Source: Phycisphaerae bacterium (lineage in GTDB: Bacteria > Planctomycetota > Phycisphaerae > Phycisphaerales > SM1A02). Taken from it: 64,000 bases of DNA. The stretch spans positions 1-64,000 of the forward strand of contig PAQL01000002.1 of NCBI GenBank assembly GCA_002709295.1, given 5' to 3'. How positions within the stretch are numbered: the first letter of the stretch is position 1; each line of letters opens with the position of its first letter. A model generated the notes under the pieces. The model was not told where the DNA came from. It saw only the letters and a list, made by a program, of their open reading frames with translations, and made no database searches. Position numbers and translations under genes: made by a program. Shown here piece after piece: positions 51,135-60,824 of the stretch.

Positions 51135-52703
51135 TCACGAGGCGCCGACGGTCTCCGTCGGAGTCCATGCCGGAGTCTCCCGGAGGCCGTGCTCCCGACA
51201 GACCAGGTCCGCCGTGATCTGGCTGGAGAGGAAGATCACCGGCAGCCCCGAGCCGGGATGAGTGCCGCCTCCGACCATCCAGACCCCGTCGACGTCCTCG
51301 AGCCGGTGCTGGGGGCGTCGATGAAGCATCTGATCGAGGCCGTGGGCGAGATTGAAGGTGGCCCCGAGGTTGATCCGTTCCGCCTCCCAGTCCGCGGGGG
51401 TGATCATCCTCTCCGCACGGATCCGTGAGCGGACGTCCTTGATCCCGAAGACGGTCTCGAGTCGGTCGAGGGTGGCCTCGCGGTACTTGAGGCCCTCCTG
51501 CTGCCAGTCGATGTCGCCCTTGCCGACATTCGGCGTGGGGACGAGCACGTAGAGAGAGGAGTGTCCCTCCGGGGCCATCGAGGGGTCGATCCGAGATGGG
51601 TTGTGGACGTAGGTGGAGGCATCCTCGGTCAGACGTCCGTCGCCGATGTCCTCGAGATTGTCCTGGTAGGTCTTCGAGGTGTAGATCGTGTGGTGGGGGA
51701 GATCGACGTCCCCTTCGAGACCCAGATAGAGCATGAAGGTGCTGCAGCTGTAACGGCGGGTGTCGATCTTCCGATCCGACCACTTCCGACGCAGATTCGC
51801 GGGGATCAGGTTCTTCATCGCCCAGGTCGCATCCGCGTTGACGATCACCTCGTCGTAGGCATGGGCTCCCGAACCGGTGCGGAGGCCGCGGGCGCGGCGA
51901 CCGTCGAACTCGATCTCCTCAACCGGATCGGCGAGCTCGATCCGGCCGCCCAGTTTCTCGAACGCCTCGGCCATCGCCTGCACGAGCGCGTTGCATCCAC
52001 CCTTCGGATGCCAGACTCCGTACTCGTACTCGATGAAGGGAAGGATCGAGAACAGGCCCGGGCATTCGAAGGGACTCATGCCCAGATACTTGCTCTGGAA
52101 GGAGAGGGCGAGCCTGATGTGGTCGTTCCTGAAGTAGCTCGAGAGATTGCCGTGGACCGACTGCCATGGCTTCAGACTCGGGCCGACCTTGATGGCGTCC
52201 ATCTTCACGAGGTCCAGAAGCGATCGCACCGGCCTTCGGAGGATGGGCGTCATGAGCGACAGCTTCCGACGGTTGTCGGTCATGAACCGGCGGAATGCGG
52301 CCCCGTCTCCGGGCTCGATGGAATCGAGGGTCGCGGCCATCCGGTCGATGTCCTGGGTCGCATCGATGACCAGCGGGTCCTGTTCGGGACGTCCGATGAC
52401 CAGGCGGTACATGGGATCGAGGCGATGAAGGTCCGCGTGATCGGAGAGGCGCAGTCCGCAACGGCCGAAGATCTCCTCCAGCACCCATGGCATCATGAAG
52501 AAGGTCGGTCCGGTGTCGAAGCGGTACGGCCCGATCTCGAGGGTTCTCGTCCGACCACCAACCCGGGGCTGGGCTTCGTGGATGACGACCTCGGCCCCGG
52601 CGTGGGCGAGGAGCATCGCCGATGCGAGCCCCCCGGGACCGGCGCCGACGATGCCGATCCGGGGAGATCCGGTACGGTCCGAGTTCGGCGAGGTGGCGAT
52701 CAT
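51135..52703 (-). CDS. crtN: CrtN-like C30 carotenoid desaturase
   Basis: A 522-residue FAD-dependent carotenoid desaturase. The Rossmann motif GIVGAGPGGLASAMLL and GGRTRTLEIGPYRFDTGPTF are at the N-terminus. YSCSTFMLYLGLEGDV, the MAPEGHSSLYVLVPTPN block and GGGTHPGSGLPVIFLSS at the C-terminus closely match dehydrosqualene desaturase CrtN. It would convert dehydrosqualene or squalene into coloured C30 polyenes. ATG 52703 is preferred since GAAGGA lies just upstream; ATG 52721 is the alternative. It diverges from the aldehyde dehydrogenase of the same pathway. Confidence 0.85.
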   Translation of the reverse strand: MIATSPNSDRTGSPRIGIVGAGPGGLASAMLLAHAGAEVVIHEAQPRVGGRTRTLEIGPYRFDTGPTFFMMPWVLEEIFGRCGLRLSDHADLHRLDPMYRLVIGRPEQDPLVIDATQDIDRMAATLDSIEPGDGAAFRRFMTDNRRKLSLMTPILRRPVRSLLDLVKMDAIKVGPSLKPWQSVHGNLSSYFRNDHIRLALSFQSKYLGMSPFECPGLFSILPFIEYEYGVWHPKGGCNALVQAMAEAFEKLGGRIELADPVEEIEFDGRRARGLRTGSGAHAYDEVIVNADATWAMKNLIPANLRRKWSDRKIDTRRYSCSTFMLYLGLEGDVDLPHHTIYTSKTYQDNLEDIGDGRLTEDASTYVHNPSRIDPSMAPEGHSSLYVLVPTPNVGKGDIDWQQEGLKYREATLDRLETVFGIKDVRSRIRAERMITPADWEAERINLGATFNLAHGLDQMLHRRPQHRLEDVDGVWMVGGGTHPGSGLPVIFLSSQITADLVCREHGLRETPAWTPTETVGAS

Positions 52704-52840
52704 GCAGAATCCTTCGTTCACCGGGGTGCGTGGATGCGTGGCGGTGTTCGCCGCATCCGAAAATCCGACTCAAAAGTAGCGAATCCGAAGGGGATCTGCT
52801 CCCGAAGGCGCTGCCCATCGGTTCATATGTCCCGACCATC

Positions 52841-54307
52841 ATGTCTGACCTGGCCCGTGATCCCCATCCATCGTCCGACGCCGGCAGCAGGACCCGCCCG
52901 GTCGTGCTGCCGTCGGTCGCTTCAGACCGGGCACGGACCATCACCGAGCCCTCCCGTCTGGGGTCCCCCGCATCGAGCCAACGCCGTGAATGGGTTCGAC
53001 GATTCGGCCGCCTGCTGGCAGCCGATGTGGACATGTTCGTCGAACTGGCCGGGGCGGAGATCGGCAAGCCGGAATGGGAGACCGTGGCGGCGGAGCTGCT
53101 CCCCACGGTCGCGTCCTGCCGCTGGCATGCGAAGCGGTCTCATCGAATCCTCGCCGACCGACGGCTTCGCGACCGACCCTGGTGGCTTCTGGGCCAGTCC
53201 ACGAGATCGCGAAGGGTCCCTCTGGGCCGGGTGGGGATCATCGCCACCTGGAACTACCCGATCCAGCTGCTCGGGGTGCAGCTGGTGCAGGCGGTGATGG
53301 GGGGGAATCGAGTGGTGGTCAAGCCCTCGGAACGAACGCCCCGGACCCAGGCCCGGCTTCTCGAGCTGGCCCGACACGCCGGTCTCGACGAGCACGAACT
53401 GGACATCCGCCCCGCCGATCGGGAGGCCGGAGCGGCCCTGCTCGAGGAGCCGGAGCTCGACCACGTGGTCTTCACCGGCTCCACCGCGGTCGGTCGTCAT
53501 GTCGCGATCGCATGTGCGGAGCGACTGATTCCCTGCACCATGGAGCTGTCGGGCTGCGACTCGGTGGTGCTGCTCGAGGACGCCGATCCGGTGCTTGCCG
53601 CCCGGGCCGCATGGGCGGGCCTGCTGATGAACCACGGGCAGACCTGCATGGCGCCGCGGAGGATCCTCGTCCACGAGTCCATCGACTCGGCGTTCGGAGC
53701 CGCGATCGTGCCGCTGGCCGCCGGAGCGCCGCTGCGTCGTCTGGCCGACCGGTCCGCCGCGGTCCGTCATCGTGAACTGGTCGCCGATGCGGTCCGTCGT
53801 GGGGCAAGGCTGGCGAGCCTCGTCGAGGATCCTCGCGACGACGACATGGTCCGGGCCCAGGTCGCCATGGACTGTCCGGTCGATGCGGAGGCCTTCTCCG
53901 CGGATCACTTCGGGCCCCTGGTCGTGACCACGACCTGGCGGACCCGGGAGGAGCTTCTCGAACGACACCGTCGAGGAGGCAAGCATCTCGCGACCAGCAT
54001 CTTCACCCGGGATCCCCGTCGGGCCGACGACCTTGTCGGGGCCCTCGGCGGCGGGATGGTGACGGTGAACGACACGATCGTTCCGTTCGCCCATCCCGCG
54101 TCCACTCTGGCCCCCCACGCCGACAGCGGCTGGGGAGCCAGTCAGGGCATCGAGGGTCTGCTCACGATGACCCGGCCGGTGATGGTGTCTCGAACGGGCC
54201 GCCTCCGCATCCCGCCCGGAGAACCGGACGAGCGAGCGAAGGGGATGCTTCGAAGACTGGTCGATTTTCAAGGACGTGGCGTGACGCCGCCACCGAACCG
54301 GGACTGA
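52841..54307 (+). CDS. Aldehyde dehydrogenase of the carotenoid cluster (AldH/CrtNc-like)
   Basis: A 488-residue NAD(P) aldehyde dehydrogenase. Cofactor block IIATWNYPIQLLGVQLVQAVMGGNRVV, VVKPSERTP, Gly motif VFTGSTAVGRH, catalytic Glu in TMELSGCDSV and catalytic Cys in NHGQTCMAPRRI. In C30 carotenoid acid pathways such an enzyme oxidises the terminal aldehyde (for example 4,4'-diaponeurosporenal) to the carboxylate. Its place between crtN and crtP supports that role. ATG 52841 is chosen; the frame is open upstream over the crtN promoter region. Confidence 0.85.
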   Translation: MSDLARDPHPSSDAGSRTRPVVLPSVASDRARTITEPSRLGSPASSQRREWVRRFGRLLAADVDMFVELAGAEIGKPEWETVAAELLPTVASCRWHAKRSHRILADRRLRDRPWWLLGQSTRSRRVPLGRVGIIATWNYPIQLLGVQLVQAVMGGNRVVVKPSERTPRTQARLLELARHAGLDEHELDIRPADREAGAALLEEPELDHVVFTGSTAVGRHVAIACAERLIPCTMELSGCDSVVLLEDADPVLAARAAWAGLLMNHGQTCMAPRRILVHESIDSAFGAAIVPLAAGAPLRRLADRSAAVRHRELVADAVRRGARLASLVEDPRDDDMVRAQVAMDCPVDAEAFSADHFGPLVVTTTWRTREELLERHRRGGKHLATSIFTRDPRRADDLVGALGGGMVTVNDTIVPFAHPASTLAPHADSGWGASQGIEGLLTMTRPVMVSRTGRLRIPPGEPDERAKGMLRRLVDFQGRGVTPPPNRD

Positions 54308-54361
54308 ACGTGATTTCCGCCGGACCATCCGTCCGGCCCAGAGACTGGAGAACCCTGCAGC

Positions 54362-55951
54362 ATGTCGAAGGAACGAACCAAGGTCGTGGTGGTGGGGGGA
54401 GGCCTTGCCGGCCTGGCCTCGGCCGTCGAGCTGCGGACCCGTGGCCTGGACGTGACGATCGTCGATCGGAACCGACATCTCGGTGGCAAGATGAACGTCC
54501 TGCAGGAGCAGGGATTCACCTTCGACATGGGGCCCACCATCCTGACCATGCCCCAGGTGATCCGCGGGATCATCTCCCGGACCGGGCGTCGGGTCGAGGA
54601 CTACATCGACATCGTCGATCTGCAGCCCCAGTGGCGATGCTTCTACGAGGACGGGACGGTGATCGACCTGCGTGGAGACGTCGATGAGATGGCCTCCGCG
54701 ATGGATCGACAGTTCCCGGGTCAGGGGGCCGGAGATGGATGGAGGTCCTTCATCGAATACAGCCGTCGGATGTACGGGCTGAGCGAGAAGGTCTTCTTCT
54801 ACAAGGACCTCGGCGGGGTCCTGGACATGATGAAGACCACGCCCACCACGGAACCCGGCATCCTCAAGGACGTGCTCGCGATGCGCATGCACTCCACGGT
54901 GGGGCGCACGATCCACAAGCACATCCGCGAACCTCACCTCGGGCAGCTCTGCGAGCACTTCCTCCAGTACGTGGGCTCCAGTCCCTTCCTCGCCCCGGCG
55001 ATCCTCACCCTGATCGCGGCGGCCCAGGTCGATCACGGATGCTGCTACGCGATGGGCGGCACCCGCATGGTGGCCGGCAGCCTCGAGCGGATCCTTCGCG
55101 AGGAGGAGGCCTCGATCATCCTCGGGACCGGTGTGAAGCGGATCCGACGCGAAAGAGGCCGGGTGACCGGCGTCGAACTCGAGGACGGCCGGGTGATCGA
55201 TGCCGACATCGTGGTGAGCAACTGCGATGTTCAAAGGACCTACCGCGACCTTCTCGGCAACGATGCCAGCCTGAACGAGCAGGCGAAGATCGGCCGGCGA
55301 TATCACCCCGCATGCAGCGGGGTGGTCCTCTATCTCGGCCTCGACCGGCAGTACGACCACCTGCTTCACCACGACTTCCTCTTCAGCGGGGATCCGGAGT
55401 TCGAGTTCGGCGACATCTACGACCGCGGCATTCCGGCCCGTGATCCCTCGGTCTACCTCTGCGTGCCGAGTCGTACGGATTCCGCCCAGGCTCCGGAGGG
55501 CGGCGAGGCCCTCTACGCCCTCATCCACACCCCGTATCTCCGCCCCGGCCAGGAATGGAACGGGCCGGGAGGGCTTCTCGAGCAGTACCGCCCCGTCATC
55601 ATGGACAAGCTCAAGCGGCACGGCATGGAGGACATCGAGGAGCACATCGTGGTCGAGAGGCACCTCACCCCTCAGGACATCGATCAGATGTACAACGCCG
55701 AAGGCGGGGCCATCTACGGTCTGGCCAGCCACGGCAGGCTCGCCGGCGGGTTCAAGCCGAAGAACCGCAGTCGCGTCCTGAAGGGCCTGTATCTCGCGGG
55801 AGGCAGCGCCAATCCAGGTCCCGGTGTTCCGATGGTGCTCATGAGCGGCGTCACCGCCGCGCTCGCGGTCGCCGAGGATCTCGGCATCGGCGATCCGAGG
55901 CAGGGATCGGCAGGAGAGACCGAATGCGTCGAGTCCGCGATGGCGGTGTGA
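54362..55951 (+). CDS. crtP: CrtP-like C30 carotenoid oxidase
   Basis: A 529-residue CrtI-family flavoprotein distinct from crtN. VVVGGGLAGLASAVELR and GGKMNVLQEQGFTFDMGPTI open the FAD domain. GVVLYLGLDRQYDHLLHHDF, AQAPEGGEALYALIHTPYL and AEGGAIYGLASHGRLAGGFK with GGSANPGPGVPMVLMSG fit the CrtP group, which oxidises a terminal methyl group to an aldehyde. Between aldehyde dehydrogenase and acyltransferase, it completes the oxidation branch. Its 3' end overlaps the next gene. Confidence 0.85.
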   Translation: MSKERTKVVVVGGGLAGLASAVELRTRGLDVTIVDRNRHLGGKMNVLQEQGFTFDMGPTILTMPQVIRGIISRTGRRVEDYIDIVDLQPQWRCFYEDGTVIDLRGDVDEMASAMDRQFPGQGAGDGWRSFIEYSRRMYGLSEKVFFYKDLGGVLDMMKTTPTTEPGILKDVLAMRMHSTVGRTIHKHIREPHLGQLCEHFLQYVGSSPFLAPAILTLIAAAQVDHGCCYAMGGTRMVAGSLERILREEEASIILGTGVKRIRRERGRVTGVELEDGRVIDADIVVSNCDVQRTYRDLLGNDASLNEQAKIGRRYHPACSGVVLYLGLDRQYDHLLHHDFLFSGDPEFEFGDIYDRGIPARDPSVYLCVPSRTDSAQAPEGGEALYALIHTPYLRPGQEWNGPGGLLEQYRPVIMDKLKRHGMEDIEEHIVVERHLTPQDIDQMYNAEGGAIYGLASHGRLAGGFKPKNRSRVLKGLYLAGGSANPGPGVPMVLMSGVTAALAVAEDLGIGDPRQGSAGETECVESAMAV

Positions 55952-56760
55952 ACGGGAAGCTCGTTCCAGCCCGGCCCTCCCCCCGCTTCCGAAGATTCTT
56001 CTCCGGATACGCGGCCCGGATGGTGCGTCGCCGCTTTCACGCGGCGCGGGTGCTGAGCGGTGACGGCGAGCATCTGGCCCGACTCGATTCCGTCGACGCC
56101 CCGGTCATCCTCCTGATGACCCACGCCTCCTGGTGGGACCCCCTCGTCGGCCTCGTCATCTGGCGGAGGTTCATCCCGTCCCGGGATCTGCTGGTGCCGA
56201 TGGACGCCTCCGAACTGGAGCGGTTCGACTTCTTCCGGAGGTTCGGGATGTTCGGCATCGATCCCGACGATCCCGGATCCCTCGAGGCCATGAAGCAGTA
56301 CGTGCTGTCGCGATTCGAGCACTCCGAGGACCGTCCGACCCTGGGACTGACCCCGCAGGGAACCTTCACGGACGCACGGGAGCCGATCCGACTCCGGCCG
56401 GGGGCGGCGGCCATCGCGGCGGCCAGTCCGGCACGGCCCGAGGTGCGGGCGGTGGCGGTCGAGTACCCCTTCTGGCAGGACAAGCGTCCCGAACTCCTGA
56501 TGTCGGTCAGCCCCGTGGTCGCCCCGACCTCCGAGCGTCCCACGACCGGGGACTGGCACCGCAGCATGACCGATGCGATGGTGGACGCCTCGGAACGACT
56601 GGCGGCCGCCTCGATCGCCCGCGACCCCGCGGCATTCGAGTTTCTCGATCCTGATCTTGGGAGCCGCAGCCGCATCAATCCGATCATGGATGGGTGGTTG
56701 AGACTCCGTGGACGGTCCGGTGCCGTCCAGGCCCGTGACAAGGGAGAGGCGACGACGTGA
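55924..56760 (+). CDS. PlsC-like acyltransferase of the carotenoid cluster (CrtO role)
   Basis: A 278-residue 1-acylglycerol-3-phosphate acyltransferase-like protein. The HX4D motif is THASWWDP (about residue 61); LTPQGTFTDAREPIRLRPGAA takes the place of the usual FPEGTR block. It could esterify the sugar of the glycosylated carotenoid, the job of CrtO in staphyloxanthin synthesis. ATG 55924 is fixed by AGGAG 7 nt upstream and lies inside the end of crtP; a GTG at 55948 overlapping the crtP stop is an alternative. The stop overlaps the next start (GTGA). Confidence 0.8.
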   Translation: MRRVRDGGVNGKLVPARPSPRFRRFFSGYAARMVRRRFHAARVLSGDGEHLARLDSVDAPVILLMTHASWWDPLVGLVIWRRFIPSRDLLVPMDASELERFDFFRRFGMFGIDPDDPGSLEAMKQYVLSRFEHSEDRPTLGLTPQGTFTDAREPIRLRPGAAAIAAASPARPEVRAVAVEYPFWQDKRPELLMSVSPVVAPTSERPTTGDWHRSMTDAMVDASERLAAASIARDPAAFEFLDPDLGSRSRINPIMDGWLRLRGRSGAVQARDKGEATT

Positions 56761-57992
56761 CCGCCCCTGGGGTGATGGTGATGTTCGGCCTCGAGCTCGC
56801 AGAGCTCGGATGGCTCGACTGGTGGATGATCGGAGCGCTGGCGGTCAGCGGTTTCGCGCTGCTGGTCTCCTCGATCAATCTCGCCGCCTTTCGTGTCGCT
56901 CCGGAGGAACCGAAGTCCGATGACGAGGGCTGGTCGCTCACCGTCTGCGTGCCGGCCCGCGACGAGGAGGAGAATCTCGAGGCGTGCGTGCGAAGCATCC
57001 TTCGAGCCGCCGATGCGGATCCCCGATCCAGAACCGAGGTGATGGTCTACGACGATGGAAGCACGGATCGCACTCCCGAGATCCTCGCTCGTCTGGTCGA
57101 GGAGGATTCCAGGGTGTTGGCGGCCGAGGTGGAACCGCTTCCCGAGGGATGGAACGGGAAGCAGCATGCCTGCGATGCGATGGGGCGGCAGGCGGAAGGC
57201 GACTGGCTTCTCTTCACCGATGCGGATGTCCGCTTCGAGCCGTCGAGTCTCCGTCGGACGCGGGCGGCCCTCCACGCCCGGAGCCGTCCGGAGCGACCGA
57301 TTGCTCTTCTTTCCGCCTTTCCCGGGGAACGCACCGGCTCGATCGGCGAGTCGCTGATCGTTCCCATGATCCATGTGATCCTTCTCTCCTACCTGCCGTT
57401 CGGAAGAATGCGTCGGACCCTCGACCCGGCCGCCAGCGCCGCGTGTGGTCAGTTCATCCTCTGTCGAAGATCGATCTGGACCGAGGTGGGTGGTCACGGA
57501 GCCATCCGCGACTCCATGCACGACGGCGTCCATCTTCCCCGGGTGTTCCGGCGGCAGGGGCACGCCACGGATCTCTTCGACGGCACCGACATCGTGTCCT
57601 GTCGGATGTATCACGGGTTCTCGGAGACCTGGCACGGTTTCGCCAAGAACGCCTACGAGGGGCTCGGAAACCCGGTTCTGCTGGTTCTCCTCACCGTCCT
57701 GCATCTGGGCGGGCAGGTGGCTCCGTGGATCGTCGCGGGGATCGCGGCCCTCGGGGCCTTCGGGGGCCTCGACGTCGCGACTCCGGCGATTTCCACATTC
57801 GCCCTGGGGTGTGCGTCGACGGCGATCCTGATCCAACTGCTGCTTCGGTCACGACTGGCCGCTCGATTCGATCAGTCCTGGGTGGGGGTGATGCTGCATC
57901 CGGTCGGGCTGCTTGTGCTCACCGCCATCCAGTGGTGGAGTCTTCGACTGCACCTCGTCGGTCGCCGATCATGGCGAGGCCGCATCGCCTGA
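56757..57992 (+). CDS. crtQ: Family 2 glycosyltransferase of the carotenoid cluster (CrtQ-like)
   Basis: A 411-residue membrane-bound GT2 enzyme. One N-terminal helix (about 20-41), GT2 motifs VPARDEEENLEACVRS, MVYDDGSTDRTPE and LLFTDADVRFEP, a later block GGHGAIRDSMHDG with the likely catalytic acid, and three to four C-terminal helices. CrtQ adds glucose to 4,4'-diaponeurosporenoate; the layout also resembles HpnB of hopanoid clusters. Neighbours favour the carotenoid role. GTG 56757 overlaps the acyltransferase stop. Confidence 0.83.
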   Translation: MTAPGVMVMFGLELAELGWLDWWMIGALAVSGFALLVSSINLAAFRVAPEEPKSDDEGWSLTVCVPARDEEENLEACVRSILRAADADPRSRTEVMVYDDGSTDRTPEILARLVEEDSRVLAAEVEPLPEGWNGKQHACDAMGRQAEGDWLLFTDADVRFEPSSLRRTRAALHARSRPERPIALLSAFPGERTGSIGESLIVPMIHVILLSYLPFGRMRRTLDPAASAACGQFILCRRSIWTEVGGHGAIRDSMHDGVHLPRVFRRQGHATDLFDGTDIVSCRMYHGFSETWHGFAKNAYEGLGNPVLLVLLTVLHLGGQVAPWIVAGIAALGAFGGLDVATPAISTFALGCASTAILIQLLLRSRLAARFDQSWVGVMLHPVGLLVLTAIQWWSLRLHLVGRRSWRGRIA

Positions 57993-58006
57993 AAGTCGTC
58001 TTTCGC

Positions 58007-58036
58007 TTGACGAACCGTCGGTCGCACCGATAGGGT
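58007..58036 (+). promoter_or_regulatory. Promoter of the DUF2339 gene, apparently leaderless
   Basis: TTGACG (58007-58012), 18-nt spacer, TAGGGT (58031-58036), then 7 nt to the GTG at 58044. Both hexamers are good and the start codon sits at the expected transcription start. Confidence 0.65.
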
Positions 58037-58043
58037 TCATGGC

Positions 58044-60803
58044 GTGAACGACGAAGAGCGACTTGGACGCATCGAAGAGTCGTTGAAGGAACTGCAGCTA
58101 CGGCTGGAAAGGCTGGAGTCTGCGGAGCGGGAATCCATCGCCGCCGGCGAGCATCGACCGACCGGTTCGAACAGGTCCGCGACAATCAGAGACGAGCCGT
58201 CGAATGTCCCCTCGGGGCATTCAACAGCGGCCGACGAGGCGACTCCGACCGTCCCGTCGGCCGCGTCTCTTTCCACGACCGACACCACATCCCACTCCGA
58301 TCGACCCGAAGCTCCCGCGCCACCCACGGGGCCGCCCACCGCGCCTCCTGTGTCGACGCCGGTCCCGGGCGTTCCAGCACCACCCCCGGCGCCCGTGATT
58401 CGATCCGGTGGATACGAGAAGGTGATCGGCACCAGGATCACCGCGATCGTGGGTGGTCTGCTCGTGGTGGCCGCCGCCGCCTTCTTCGCCAAGCTCGCGA
58501 TGGATCGTGGATGGATCGGAGCGATTCCGCCCCTGGTCCGAGCGGTGCTGCTCGCGGTGGCCGGGGTCGGCATGTTGATTCCCGCGGATCTGCTGCGGCG
58601 GAGAATCGGGAATCCCGCGGCGGTCGGCCTCGCGATGGCCGGAGTCGGCACCCTCTACGTCGATGGCTGGGCGATGGGGCCGGTCCTCGGGGTGGTGGGG
58701 CCGACCGGATCCCTGATCGCGATGGCGGTGGCCGCCGCGGTCGGTCTGATCGTCACCACGAGATTCGCATCACGATTGATCGGGGCGAGCAGTCTCGTCG
58801 CGGCGGTCCTGGCGCCGTACTTCGCCGGCGGCGATGGAAGCCACGTCGCGGCGGGGATCTACTTCACGGCGATCTTCGTCGTCGCCTTCGGGCTGAGCAT
58901 GGTGCGACCGCGTCCGTTCCTCGGTCTGCGCTGGGTCATGTTCGTGATCCTCGTTCTGGGCGCGGCCCCGTGGCTGCTGTCGGCGATCGCCGACTCGGCG
59001 TGGGGCATCGTGCTGGTCTCCACCACGGCCTGGTGGTTCGTGATCCATCTCTCCTCGGTCAGCTCGGGTCATCGCGGCTTCGAATGGAGGGACGGTGCGG
59101 GACTCATGGTGGCCAGCACCGCGATGATCGCGATCCCGGTGCCGATCGCGATGCGCGGACTTGCAGCGGGTTCGATCGGGGAATGGATCCCCCTCGGTCT
59201 GGGATGGCTCTGCGTCGCCTTCGCCTTCCAGTCCGGGGTCGGCCTCGGAGCCTTCAACCGGCCTGACGCACCCACTCGACGTCGGGAACGCTGCATGCAC
59301 GCCCTGGCCAGCACCGCCTGGCTCGAGGGACTGACTCTGGCGATGGTGTCGGTGGCCCTGCTGCTGCCCGGCCTCGGCGTTCCTCTCGCCTGGGCCGTGA
59401 CCGCCCTGGCCCTCGGATATCACGGACGCCGCTTCAGAAGCGTGGCCACCAGCATCTTCGCAGGCATCCTGGTGCTCGCCTCGCAGTTCGCCGCCTCGAT
59501 CGTGACCATGATCAACTGGGGAGGTCCGGACTGGTTCGACGACACGCCCTGGGAGATGGAGCCGGTGGTCGAGGCGATCACGATCCCCATCGCCCTCGCC
59601 TCCGCGGTGATGCTGGCCATCCTCTGGCCGGGTCGAGAAACCGATCCGTCCGTTGATGAAAGACCCCGGAACGCGGTCTGGCCGAGTCTGCTGCTGGCGC
59701 TCGGACTGCTTCCGGTCATGATCCCCGCCCTCTTCATCGGGGAGATGGGGTGGTGGCTTCTGGTGTGTGCTGCACCGTTCCTCGCCGACACTGTCGTGGC
59801 CCGCTTCCGCGGGGCACGTGCGATGGCGGGCTTCCCCTTCGTGATGGGGATCGCCAGCCTCGCGATCCTCGTCATCGGGTTCGTGGTCGCGACCATGCTC
59901 ACGGCCGACGAGGGAGGCACCCGGCATGCCGTCGTGCTGCTCGCCTACGGGATCCTCGTGATGCCGCTGGTGCTTCTGGACGTGCGTCGACCCGGCAGGC
60001 ACGAGGGTTCGATCTCGCTTCCCACGGATGTCGCGGCCGCCATCATCCTCGGTCTGGCCGGCGCCGGAGCGTCGATCGCTCTGATCATGGGCGATGTGGC
60101 TTCCGATCTGCAGATGGGGCAGGCACTGGTGATCGCCTCCATCGGCCTCCTCGCCGGGCCGCTGCTGCTGGGTCTGCTTCGATGCGGGGAGACCGGGCTC
60201 GTTCGTCCCACCGTCCCGCTCTCCATGGCTCTGGCGGCCGTCCTGTCCTGGACCTTCGGGCTGCTGACCATGCTCGGGGAGCAGAGGTCGATGGTCGAGC
60301 AGGGCGTCACCTTCAGTGCCAACGCGTGGTTCGGTCTGGTGCTGCTGGGCATCCTCTGCGTCCAGGCCGTCACGTCCCGGCCGCTTCCCTCGTCGCTCAA
60401 GGGGGTGATTCCGGGCCTCGCCCTGGTCATGGGCCTCGCGAGCGGATCGATCCTCCTCTACGACCTGCTCGGACCGGGCACGATCCTCGCCCAGGCGGGG
60501 CTCAGCATCTGGTGGGCGTTCTACGCGATCGGACTGGTGGTCGTGGGATTCATGCGGAGCGTCCCCGTGGTCAGGCACTGCGGGCTCGTGCTTCTGGGCA
60601 TCACCGCGGTGAAGTTCCTGGTGCTCGATCTCAGCGGAACCCAGCCGGAGTACCGGGTCGTCTCGGCCCTCGGGATCGGACTGCTGATGGTCGGAACCAG
60701 TGTCGTCTATGCCCGGTTCGGGAGGCGACTCGACGCGGAACTCGACGGGAAGATGGTCGAGGGCGAAGTCGAGGACGAGGACGAGGCGCCTCCCGCCGCC
60801 TGA
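58044..60803 (+). CDS. DUF2339-family large polytopic membrane protein
   Basis: A 919-residue protein. An N-terminal coiled coil (MNDEERLGRIEESLKELQLRLERLE) and a Ser/Thr/Pro-rich linker (about 30-120) precede more than 20 hydrophobic helices. The start of the membrane part, EKVIGTRITAIVGGLLVVAAAAFFAKLAMDRGWIG, is the DUF2339 pattern. The family has no established function; some members occur near envelope genes. The GTG at 58044 is supported by a promoter ending 7 nt before it. The C-terminus is acidic. Confidence 0.82.
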   Translation: MNDEERLGRIEESLKELQLRLERLESAERESIAAGEHRPTGSNRSATIRDEPSNVPSGHSTAADEATPTVPSAASLSTTDTTSHSDRPEAPAPPTGPPTAPPVSTPVPGVPAPPPAPVIRSGGYEKVIGTRITAIVGGLLVVAAAAFFAKLAMDRGWIGAIPPLVRAVLLAVAGVGMLIPADLLRRRIGNPAAVGLAMAGVGTLYVDGWAMGPVLGVVGPTGSLIAMAVAAAVGLIVTTRFASRLIGASSLVAAVLAPYFAGGDGSHVAAGIYFTAIFVVAFGLSMVRPRPFLGLRWVMFVILVLGAAPWLLSAIADSAWGIVLVSTTAWWFVIHLSSVSSGHRGFEWRDGAGLMVASTAMIAIPVPIAMRGLAAGSIGEWIPLGLGWLCVAFAFQSGVGLGAFNRPDAPTRRRERCMHALASTAWLEGLTLAMVSVALLLPGLGVPLAWAVTALALGYHGRRFRSVATSIFAGILVLASQFAASIVTMINWGGPDWFDDTPWEMEPVVEAITIPIALASAVMLAILWPGRETDPSVDERPRNAVWPSLLLALGLLPVMIPALFIGEMGWWLLVCAAPFLADTVVARFRGARAMAGFPFVMGIASLAILVIGFVVATMLTADEGGTRHAVVLLAYGILVMPLVLLDVRRPGRHEGSISLPTDVAAAIILGLAGAGASIALIMGDVASDLQMGQALVIASIGLLAGPLLLGLLRCGETGLVRPTVPLSMALAAVLSWTFGLLTMLGEQRSMVEQGVTFSANAWFGLVLLGILCVQAVTSRPLPSSLKGVIPGLALVMGLASGSILLYDLLGPGTILAQAGLSIWWAFYAIGLVVVGFMRSVPVVRHCGLVLLGITAVKFLVLDLSGTQPEYRVVSALGIGLLMVGTSVVYARFGRRLDAELDGKMVEGEVEDEDEAPPAA

Positions 60804-60824
60804 GTCCGCCGTCTCCGCTGCAGC

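Noticed and set aside
52922-55732. A 936-codon open frame on the minus strand opposite the carotenoid genes
   Set aside because: It is a shadow of GC-rich codon use in the aldehyde dehydrogenase and crtP genes, which have complete family motifs. Its translation has no recognisable domain.
51135-55951. C40 phytoene desaturases (CrtI) as identity of the two carotenoid flavoproteins
   Set aside because: Internal blocks match CrtN and CrtP better, and the aldehyde dehydrogenase, acyltransferase and GT2 genes fit a C30 acid glycoside pathway. Not excluded without phylogeny.
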